Shown here one piece after another: positions 1 through 8,700 of a DNA stretch of 22,503 nt (positions within the stretch are counted from its first letter, which is position 1; each line of letters begins with the position of its first letter). Origin of the DNA: Brachionus koreanus (taxonomy: Eukaryota > Rotifera > Eurotatoria > Ploima > Brachionidae); contig PJRA01000196.1 of NCBI GenBank assembly GCA_016987375.1, positions 2,127,485 to 2,149,987 on the forward strand, written 5' to 3'. Position numbers and translations under genes: made by a program. The notes under the pieces are model-generated. The model had not been told where the DNA came from, searched no databases, and saw only the letters and a program-made list of their open reading frames with translations.

Positions 1-127
1 AAGACTTTTTCTCTTTTTTTGATTCTGAATCAACTATTAATGGAACATAATCAGCAGTATTGGCAGCAGCATTATTTTCATCACTTGTCAAATCTGAATT
101 GTGAACAAAAACAATTGTTGTTTCCAT
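1..127 (-). CDS. N-terminal end of an unidentified protein (partial, leaves the window)
   Basis: The minus strand is open for 42 codons from an ATG at 127..125 to the window edge. The context (GAT before the ATG, G after it) is good for initiation. The peptide starts METTIVFVHNSD, then becomes acidic and Ala/Asn-rich, and ends in a Lys/Glu/Ser-rich stretch. No signal peptide or membrane segment is visible. The same frame is open for about 14 more codons upstream of the ATG before a TGA, with a possible splice acceptor (AATTAG) in between, so this could instead be an internal exon. I do not recognise the family. It is separate from the neighbouring membrane-protein gene, which has its own stop at 424 and poly(A) signal at 353-358. 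Confidence 0.42.
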   Translation of the reverse strand, partial: METTIVFVHNSDLTSDENNAAANTADYVPLIVDSESKKEKKS

Positions 128-352
128 ATCATCAGCTAATTCATTGATTCTTTTTTTTGTGGTGATCAATTTAGATCAAATAAAATTCTAAAAATTATGT
201 ATTTGTTTTTTTTTATTTTCTTTTTTACAAATTTTTTATGAAATATTTTTCAATTTATTTTCATCATAATATAAGGAGAATTTGCCACTCAAAACAAAAT
301 TTTTATATTTTTAACAAACACTGCTTTTTTTTTTATGTGTATTGTGTTTAAT

Positions 353-358
353 TTTATT
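353..358 (-). promoter_or_regulatory. Poly(A) signal of the Fuseless-like gene
   Basis: AATAAA on the minus strand, about 66 nt downstream of the stop at 424-426, suitably placed to end this transcript. Such hexamers are frequent by chance in AT-rich DNA. Confidence 0.45.
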
Positions 359-423
359 CACAGTACTATTTTATGCAAACAAAATTAAGTTACGTTTAAG
401 AAAAAAAAATCAAAGGTTCTAGT

Positions 424-489
424 TTAAATTATGTCTTGGGAGCCAAGTCGACTCTCTGAATTTTCATCAAATTCTCTTTCTAAGTGATG
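424..489 (-). CDS. Fuseless-like gene, terminal exon 4 (21 residues)
   Basis: Begins after an acceptor AATTTTAG (490) and reads HHLEREFDENSESRLGSQD plus two residues before TAA at 424-426. A charged, soluble C-terminal tail is plausible after the last helix. Phase 0 matches the exon 3 donor. Confidence 0.62.
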   Translation of the reverse strand, partial: HHLEREFDENSESRLGSQDII

Positions 490-1939
490 CTAAAATTAAA
501 GTTAAAAATAATTTTCGCTCTACAATTAGAAATTATTTACTTTAAAAATAGTTGATAGATAATTTATTTGAAAATAGGTTTGTGGGGGCTCAACATATTC
601 TACGTCCTTTAAATAACTAGTTCCGGGTCCGACCAGAATAGCGCTGACTTTAAGAGCAAGAGCTAGTGTAAATGCCAATCCATGTCCAATCAATAGCAAA
701 GGAAGCTCCATTTTTTCTTCCAGAATAAAGTTATCCACTGTGTCCCAATAGAACTTCCATGATAAAACAGCTGAAAAAAACATTAGAATGTAAATCAAAT
801 CTTCGGCAGCAATTCTGGTGATGAATTTGGCTCGAGAGAATTTTCTGAATATAAATGTTTGAACTAAAGCAATAAACAAATAAATAGAATGACTTATGAA
901 AAAAGAGCCTGCAATTGATGCATGCTTATTTTGAGCAAATATGGAATTGTCATAAGCAACTTCGATGCCTCGCCAGCCTTTCGAACAAAATTTCTCAAAA
1001 TATAGATTCAATTTTTCTACTATTTACCTCCAACTAGTGCAGTACATTCGACTATTTCACTGAAAAGAAAGTCTATGCCATACTTGGAATAGTTTGGGAA
1101 CTTTAAATTAAATAAAAATTTAGAAAAAAAATTATTTCTCTAGTTTAATTGTGTTTTTTTACTGGTAATTGATGTTTGCTTTCAGTGGTAAAAAACTGAT
1201 CATAATCATCCATGTACAATATGAATGGAGTATTTATTAGTTGATGAGTTGATTTCGTTACACAAAAGAATATGATGCAGAAAATAGCAAAAATGAACGA
1301 GATTTTCCAACTGTCGAATAAACAAAGAGCCATCAAATTCCAAACACTTCGCCATTCGAGAATAACTCCAATGGTTATTGCATATATGTACACAACTCGC
1401 ATTGCAACTTGTAACACATATCCCACACTCTCAAAATTGTTCAAGGATTCATACAAATTTTGCAAATCTCTTTGAAAAACATAGCCAGGAAATAAAATAG
1501 AAAGTCCAATAATCCACGATAGAAAATTGCTAACCAAAGGACTTTCTTTGTAGAAGTAGTCATCAATTAGTGACCAAGTACAGTACCAATAGATGGCTAC
1601 TAGAGGTGAGAAAAGTAAAATAGATAGTAATACGTCAAAACTGTGCAGGATATTGTAAATAAACCTTCGTCTAATTTCTTCTTTAGATGGTCGATGTAGT
1701 AATTCATAATCCTCACTGTTTTCTTCGTCAATCTTCTCATTTTGTAAGTTATTGCTGCTGTTGTTTTCTTCTAATAATCTGTTATCCCAAATAGTTGAAG
1801 CAATACTACTTTTTCTCCGATCTTGTATGTATTTAAAAACTCTAAAACTTGATATGTCCTCTTCGGGTATTGTTTCCTCAATATTCTGTAAAGAATTCTC
1901 TTTTTCTTTTGCATTAGATTCATTTAAAACAGGTCTCAT
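424..1939 (-). CDS. Fuseless-like eight-transmembrane protein, complete gene of four exons (~450 aa)
   Basis: Exons 1939..1163, 1100..1028, 977..541 and 489..424 join in frame (introns of 62, 50 and 51 nt; phases 0, 1, 0). Residues 1-95 are hydrophilic and acidic; about eight hydrophobic helices follow up to ~400. A motif recurs once per helix pair: W118-x3-W122-x3-D126, W196-x3-W200, W285-x3-E289-x3-D293 and W357-x3-W361-x3-D365. The third copy is restored only by the exon 2/3 junction, which supports the model. Helices paired with W/D motifs fit the Fuseless family, whose Drosophila member acts at presynaptic terminals. That assignment is from memory of the family, not a search. The ATG at 1939 is the first in-frame one after an upstream TAA. 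The gene diverges from the coiled-coil gene starting at 5538. Presynaptic function here is inference. Confidence 0.68.
541..977 (-). CDS. Fuseless-like gene, exon 3 (residues 285-429)
   Basis: Starts after an acceptor TTCGAAAG (978) and ends at a phase-0 donor AAA|GTAAAT (540). It encodes helices 6-8 and the third and fourth W/D motifs. The open frame extends a little upstream of the acceptor, but that stretch has no ATG and lies inside a 50-nt intron. Confidence 0.75.
1028..1100 (-). CDS. Fuseless-like gene, exon 2 (73 nt, residues 260-284)
   Basis: Short exon between an acceptor TTTAAAG ending at 1101 and a donor GAG|GTAAAT at 1027. It is open only in the frame set by exon 1 and begins FPNYSKYGIDFLF. 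It ends in phase 1, leaving a G that joins GC of exon 3 to make the Gly before the conserved W285. Confidence 0.7.
1163..1939 (-). CDS. Fuseless-like gene, exon 1 (residues 1-259)
   Basis: Coding runs from the ATG at 1939 to a phase-0 donor CCA|GTAAAA at 1162. Reading through the donor adds only five residues before a TAA at 1147-1145. It holds the acidic N-terminal tail and helices 1-4, with the first two W-x3-W motifs. Confidence 0.75.
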
Positions 1940-1950
1940 TCTATTTTCAT
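1936..1950 (-). promoter_or_regulatory. Upstream mini-ORF overlapping the start codon of the Fuseless-like gene
   Basis: On the minus strand ATG AAA ATA GAA TGA starts 11 nt before the main ATG, and its TGA overlaps the main start as ATGA. If the transcript includes it, ribosomes would have to reinitiate or skip it. It may be absent from the mRNA if a 5' intron or trans-splice acceptor lies just upstream. Confidence 0.3.
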
Positions 1951-3069
1951 TTTCTTATTTTTTTCAAATTTAATTAGAAAAAGACTTTGAATGATTAGAC
2001 ATATTTGGTATTTAATCTGGCAATTTAATTTTAAAAACAGCTTAAACTATCCTTGTGATCTATATTCTATTTTAAATCTAGAAATTTGGCTATTTTTAAC
2101 TCTTTTTTTTTCAAAATTAATTTGATTGTAAATTTTGTCTAAATTTTAACCGATCAAATTCAAGGCTAAGTTATTTTCTAAAATATTTATTTTTAAAAGT
2201 AATTTAGTACTAAAATTATGCTGGCTTGGGATTAAAATTAAAAGATTATTCAATTAAAAATAAGACAAGATAATTATTTTTAATTTAGTCTAATGAATTT
2301 TTTAAGATTCTATTTCTTTTTTACTATTTATCATTTTAAAGAGATCGAAAAAAGCATTTAAATAAAGAATAACTGAACTTAAATTTTTTTTAATTTTTAT
2401 TTTTCGCCTATCAACCAAGTTTTTAGTTAGCAATATCACTCTCTTGTTTTTTTTGTATTATCCCATCGTTACGATAGAAATTGTGTCAATTTACTGTTTA
2501 TTAAAAAGTAATAATCTTAAGGCTAGTGGCCATAACCAGCATAATTAGAAGAAATGAAATGATTTGAAAAATTCAGAGAATGAATACTGCAAACCAAAAG
2601 CTTTAAAAAAAATTTTTTTTTGCGAATCTTTTAAGCTATAACCTTAAACATTAGTTAATATGAAAAATAGAATCTTTTTACCGTGTTTACATTATGGCTT
2701 TTTTAGTATTTAGAATTTGTCGTCTTGTAAAGTGTTATGTTCTATAATAATACTTGGTTAACTTAATAGTTATAAGTATTAAAGATGCACATTTTAAAAT
2801 TTGACGCTTAATTAACTCATTAAATGATTGTCAATAGTACAAAATAAATTGAAAATTTGAAAAAAGCAAAAAAAGATTTTTTCTATGTTTTATTAAGAAA
2901 AATAAGAAATAGAAGGATAAATTAGAGTTGTAAGTTCAAAAATGTGTACAAATTTAATTTTTTCTCAATTTTAACTTTATTAATGCATCAATTTTTTTTA
3001 ATTAAAAAACTATTTTCAACGCAGAGTATCAAAGATAATCAATAGAGTAGAGGACAATCATCTGAAGAG

Positions 3070-3477
3070 AGTCTTTGTTTCCTTGGTTTGATGAGTTTAG
3101 AACAACGACGATTGAGGATAAATTTAATACAAATGCTTAAAATAATAAATGGTTCTGGAATGATAAATTAAATTATAAAACGAATAAATTATGCAAATAG
3201 CTTATACCTTAACTAAGAAGATAAAATAATCATAAACTTGTAAGAGAGATTAGCAAAAAAAGACAATACCGTTATCAATTTTTAAAAAACAGAGATGTTG
3301 AGTCATGGAATAAGTTATCAAAAGAAGCGGTATCAGCAAGGACAGTAAATAGTTTCAAGGCAATTATTGAAAAAGAAACTGAATTCACAAGGACTGCAAA
3401 ATTCTAAAAGGCTAAGTGCTAATGTGCACTGGTATAGACCACTATACTGCAGTAACCATTACTACTTCTACTATTTA
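3070..3477 (+). mobile_element. Decayed, 5'-truncated LINE (non-LTR retrotransposon) 3' end
   Basis: From 3073 one frame reads LCFLGLMSLEQRRLRINLI and continues QMLKIING, matching the region after the reverse transcriptase core of CR1/Jockey-type LINEs (usual form: SLE-x-RRLRGDLI-x2-FKI). After a TAA and frame breaks, a second open stretch (3225-3407) holds RDVESWNKLSKEAVSARTVN and then SFKAII, the usual C-terminus of these proteins (R-V-x2-WN-x-L-P, then SVN-x-FK), followed by a stop. Two stem-loops and a TAC-rich tail (to ~3475) follow. The copy is dead: it has frame breaks and no upstream domains. Exact clade not resolved. Confidence 0.72.
3415..3447 (+). repeat. Two consecutive stem-loops in the LINE 3' UTR
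   Basis: AGTGC (3415-3419) pairs with GCACT (3426-3430), and GTATAG (3432-3437) pairs with CTATAC (3442-3447) around ACCA. They lie between the LINE stop and its TAC-rich tail. LINE reverse transcriptases of several clades recognise 3' UTR structure; that role here is inferred. Confidence 0.5.
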
Positions 3478-3698
3478 AAATGGCACTTTTAACTCAACTA
3501 AGAAATATCGTGTTTTTTGTTTTAGTTTTTTTTAATTTATTAAAAAAAAATTCCGGCACAAATCCTCAGCATAGCTTTCAAAACGGATTTCTTTTCCCTA
3601 AATTTCTGTGCAATTTAATTTTTATATTTCTTTAATTTATATACTTTTTGCACCATTGCACAGTTTTTACACAGACTAAATTTGGGTGATACATACCT

Positions 3699-3714
3699 TG
3701 TATCAGCTGATACA
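3699..3714. repeat. Perfect 16-bp palindrome with an E-box core
   Basis: TGTATCAGCTGATACA is identical to its reverse complement and centres on CAGCTG, a bHLH-type E-box core. It lies between the two divergent genes, about 1.8 kb from each start. It is less AT-rich than its surroundings. A binding role is speculative. Confidence 0.45.
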
Positions 3715-5537
3715 TTTTGCAGAACGGTTTTTAGACCCTTAGAAAAAAAGTTATTTTAATTTTAAATTTTTGTTTTTTTTTGTTCTAAAATTCACAATGC
3801 CGCCACAAATTGACTATTACTTTTAAATCATCTTTTAAATCAATTAATCTTCCATAAATATTTATTCTTTAACACTGCACTAAAACTCCAAAAACTGGCT
3901 TTAGTGCCTCATAAAATGGAATTTTCAAGGCTCAAGATAATAAAGTTGAAAATCTATGAATCTATGATCACTTGCTTGCTGATTCGAAAAAAATTCTCTT
4001 CTTTCAGTTTATTTCTTTAGATTTTAAAAATTGATCATATTAAAATTAAGATATTTGCAAAATTTACAAATAAAGACAAAAACTTTTCTGCATGATATTA
4101 AATGACTTGATAATTTAAGCAATTTTGTCTCTATAGGCTAAAGAAAAAATTGATCGTGGTTTAATATTAATATATAAAACTTGGGGAAAAAAAAGCCAGT
4201 AAACTATCTATAGCTTTTCTGAAATATTCTTTTTTTGATGATTCTATTTATAAATTTATAAATCAATCACTTTTAAACTATTAATATTCATAATTTTTTA
4301 GTTTTAGGCTAACAATAAGAGTTAAGTGAACTTTATTTTCTATTTGCAGAGAAAGATCGAGGAAGTCAAAAGATAAAAGACTCTAGGAAGATGCTTTGAT
4401 ACTAAAGTTGTTTAACTGAAACAAAATTTTTTGTCTCGATTCTGTAAATAAATAATATACCTAAATTTTGAAATTTTTTATTAATTTTCAATTGTTAGAG
4501 GTGAAATTTAAAAATTTAGTTCAAATGCTTATTGAGTTTGTATTTAAATATTTTAAATATTTAAGTATTTTAATTTTAGTTTCTTAAAACTTATAAGTGG
4601 TGAGTTTTTTGAATAAACTAAACGCAATAATAATTCTGAAATAAATGAAGTAATATAATTTGTGATTTGAGTTTAAAAATTGAAGGATAGGAGTTAAAGT
4701 TAAGAAAGGAGAAAATCTATTAATTCAATTGATAAATTTGGATAATATTATGACAAGATTTACAATATTTATTTTTAGCTATGAAATATACAATGTGTAT
4801 AGAATCATTTCAAATTGATATGTGTTTGAAAAAAAAAAGCAAATAGAAGATATAATCCAAATATTTTAACACCATCAAATATATACATATGTCGATTTTT
4901 TTCCTCATATTATTTTTAATTTTTTTGCCCTTCTTATGAATAAATTAGTAAAAATAAAATTAAAATTGTAGTTCAAAATATTTCTTTAAAGAGAGAAGAA
5001 TCGTTTATAAAAAAATTTTAATTTTATAGTTTTAAGTTGACTTGACTTTGTTGCTAAATCAAATCAAAATTTTTCTAATTTTCATTTCAATTTTTTAATA
5101 ACAAAAGTTTAGTTAAGGATATTTTTATTGATTATTAATGTGTATGCAAATTCTCTATTTGAACATCCACCTTTTATATTTTATTCTATGATATTAAAAT
5201 AATTAGAATTTTTGGGTTAACAATGTATATATATAAAATAGATAATTTAGATTCTTATTCATTATAAAATTATTTTTTTTTTGCATGAAATTCAAATATT
5301 TTAAGAATAATATGCCACGCAAACTTTTCATTTTATTTTTATTTTTGCTTTACGAAAATTAAAATTTACATTTTCTAAAGTTAAAAGCAACTCGTTAGCA
5401 ATACGTTGTTAGTTTGCTTGGTAAATTAAGAATGAGTCAATTATGTTTGAAAATATTTAAAATTCTTTAGTTTTTTGATTAATAAGATACCGAATTTTAT
5501 ATTTTTTCAATTTAAAGCAAAATTAAGTTTGACAAAA

Positions 5538-5739
5538 ATGGCTTTTTCGTCATCACGTTTAGCAATAAAACAAGTTACTTTCGAGGCTGAGGACGAACGT
5601 TATAAAGAACAAACTGTTAGTTCACTGAATGACTTAGTTAGTTTTGACTGTGAGTTCCCTCAGCAAGAATCTTTCTCGCTCAAAAAAAGTCATAAAAAAC
5701 GAGAAAAATGTCGTCCTGAAACGGACAATAATTCAAAAA
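5538..5739 (+). CDS. Coiled-coil gene, exon 1 (residues 1-67)
   Basis: First ATG in the frame, in the context AAAAATGG; no earlier in-frame ATG follows the upstream stop. Begins MAFSSSRLAIKQVTFEAEDE. Ends at donor AAAA|GTTAGA in phase 1; reading on would hit TAG at once. The N-terminal segment is polar and not coiled-coil. Confidence 0.68.
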
Positions 5740-8700
5740 GTTAGATTATTTTATAATCACAATCTTTATTTTTTATTTAAAAAGCAACTGCTAAGAAATT
5801 TAGATTGCTATTCACTAAATAAATATATTAAGAATATTTAAAATCACTTGATTTTAATAACAAATCAAAATTTTATTTAAGATTTTTTTAATAATCAATT
5901 GATGAAAAATTATTTAATTTATATCTTTACTAACTACTTAATATTTTAATCGATTTTAATTCATTATATAATTTTTTTAATATTTTTTTTTAGATTTTGA
6001 CGAAGCCATTTTAAATGATAAGACCATCATATTTGATTTAAGTGGTTCAAAACAAGATCAAAGTCAATTAAATAAAAAAAATAAGGAAGAAAAGATAGAA
6101 ATTTTATTAAAAAAAATGAATGCGAGTCCAAATATAGATAAAAGCAATACTAAATCAGGTAATTAAATTAATATTTTTTAAGTAAAAGTATAATTTTTTA
6201 GTTCAACTTTCTAAAAAAATTGATCCATCAATTGATTTAAACAACGTTTTGAGACATGCAGAAGAATTACTCAAAAACTTCAAACCTGAAGAATTAAGCC
6301 CAAAATCAACTATATCGTCAATAAATTCAAGATTTCAACAAAATAAAGAAGCAACTCAATATAATACAAAAATAAGCAAAAATATAAATACTTTTAGTCG
6401 CTCAAACAGTCGAAGTTCTTTAAACACAAATGATGAAAATACTGAAAAAATAGAATCACCTTATTTTAACACCCGGTATATCAATTCGGAAATTGGTAGT
6501 CTTCGTGAAGAAAATGAACTTTTGGTTATCAAAATAAACAAATTAAAATATGAATCAAGATCAAAAGATCAAGTTATTGATGATTTAAAACAGAAAATCG
6601 CTCAAATGCATATTGATCTTGAGTCAGTTAAAATCAACAAAACTCAGTTTCAAACGGAATTTGAATCTTTACGAATAAATTTAAAACATTTAAATGATGA
6701 AAAATCAGAAATGTATCAAAAGATAAAGGAACTTTTAAACGAAAATGAACAACTAAATGAAAAAAATCAACTTGCCCAAAAGAAATTAAATGCCCATATT
6801 TCTGATATTAATCGTCTTCGGGAAGAAAATGATACACTCAACAAAGCTTCAATTGATATAAAGATGCGTTGTCTGAAGGAAAAAGAAGACTTAGTCAAGA
6901 ATCTGGAGCAAATAGAAAAAGATATTATAAAAAAAGAAGAATTATCTTTTATGCAAAAATACGAAAAGATTTTGACAGAAAACTGTGAAAAATTAAGAAA
7001 AGAAGAATCAGAAAAATATCGAAAGATGCTTGAAAACGAAACAGAAAAATTAAAATCTATTTACGAAAAAGAATGGCTAAATTTTAGTGAAAAATTGCAA
7101 AAAGAGAATTTGGAAAAGGAAAAAAATTCAAATTCAAGTGATATTGAATATAAATTTAAAATGAAAGAAGCAGAATTTGCAAATGAAAAATACAATCTAG
7201 GAACCCACATAAAAAAATGGAAATACAGATTCAAGATTTGGAAGGAAAATTTAAAGAAGAAAGCATAAAGTCAAATGAAAAATCGAATGAAATTTTATCT
7301 TTAAATAAGCATAAGTTCAAATTAATGGGACAAATCAAACAGTATATTAAAGAAAAAGAAGAAAATAAAAGCCTAAAAATTGAAATAGATGAATTAAAAA
7401 ATGAGATAGAGAGACTTAAAAGTTTTAAAAAAGAAAAAAATAATGAAACAAATATTAAGGTAGAAGAAAAATTAGTAATAGAAAATAAAAGACTCGAAAG
7501 CGAGTTAAATAAATTAGATACATTCAAATTACAGTCTGAATGTGATATAATTACATTAAAAAATGAATTAGATTCTAGAGATGAAGAGATAAATAAATTA
7601 AAAATGAATAATCAAAATCTCAGAGATGTTCTTCAAATGAACGAATCTTTTCAGAATATTGAACATGAAAAGAGCATCATAGAAGAGAGAATAAAAAAAA
7701 TTGAAGAAGAAATTTTAGAGAAGCAAGAATTGAATGCTAGTTTGAGTCAAAACTTGGATGAATGGAACAATTATAACCTAACTATACAGAACAACATATT
7801 GACATATCAAAATTCCAACGAAAATTTAAGTGAACAATTAATTGAATTCCAGAAACTAACTGAAAGTTTAAAAAATCATATAGAAAACGAAAAAGAAAAT
7901 TTGAATAAGCTACAATTTGAAAAACAAGAGATTATATCAACGATAAAGAATAATGAAGAAGAAATAGAACAATGTCAAACTTTAAACAAACAACTTGTTG
8001 AAAATTTACAAGAATGGATTGAAGCTAACAAGCTGATTGAAAACCAGATTCTTAGTTCTCAAAAGGAAAACCAAATTCTTCATAATCAATCTGAAATTGA
8101 AGTAGATCCTAATAAAATCTGCAGTGATGATTTACATAATAATCAAGAAAATGAAATTGTAAGGAACAATGAAGTGAATTTATTGAATAAAGATTTAAAT
8201 GATGAATCTGTTTCTTTATCGAATCAATTTACACAAACCGAGACAGAATATAAAGGAGAATTGGTTGAAAAATTAAACAAACAACATTTGAATCTAGAAG
8301 ATTTACAAAAAGAACTAGATATTAACGAAAAAGAAATATTTAAATATCAAGAAATCAATAATCGATTAAAGGACAACTTAATCGAATGGGAAAAAGCAAA
8401 TAGTTTCTTAGAGACGCAAATTTTAGAGTTACAAACGGTGAACAATGGTTTAAATATTGAATATGATTCAGTAAAATATGAAATAAATAATGATCAAATC
8501 TATCTTAGAGAGAATAATAATAATAATAAAAAAGAACCTATTTATCATTTAGATAAATCAAAAGAAAGTTTAGAAGCTAGTGAAAAAGAAATTGAAAATT
8601 TAAACAACAAAAAACAAGATCTAGAGTCTCAATTTTCAAAATTATCTCAAGAAATAGCCAGTTTGGAAGAATTGATTATTGACAAACAAAATTTAAATGA

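Larger units (their letters stand above)
1951..5537. other. Noncoding spacer between two divergent genes
   Basis: About 3.6 kb of very AT-rich DNA with frequent stops in all frames. Apart from the LINE remnant at 3070-3477 and a 16-bp palindrome at 3699-3714, I see no coding or RNA signal. It must hold the promoters of the minus-strand gene ending at 424 and the plus-strand gene starting at 5538. TATA-like strings are too common here to call. Confidence 0.6.

Noticed and set aside
978..1011. Extension of Fuseless-like exon 3 upstream to 1011
   Set aside because: The codon at 1011 is TTG, not ATG. The 50-nt intron 1027..978 gives a phase-correct join that restores the conserved GGWRG motif.
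1272..1475. Plus-strand open frame of 67 codons (and 1752-1973)
   Set aside because: Both lie opposite exon 1 of the Fuseless-like gene, which has clear helices, motifs and splice sites on the minus strand.
4541..4575. AT-only palindrome (TTTAAATATTTTAAATATTTAA-like)
   Set aside because: Self-complementary AT strings are expected by chance in DNA of this composition.
5644..5841. Plus-strand open frame overlapping exon 1 in another frame
   Set aside because: It reads out of frame across exon 1 and into intron 1; no ATG or splice support at its start.
7231..7527. Minus-strand open frame opposite exon 3 (and similar ones at 12705-12914, 12710-12910 and 15369-15623)
   Set aside because: These Phe/Ser/Leu-rich products are antisense shadows of Lys/Glu/Leu-rich coiled-coil codons.
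8510..8530. AAT trinucleotide run as a microsatellite of note
   Set aside because: Only five Asn codons, identical in copies A and B; short and in frame.
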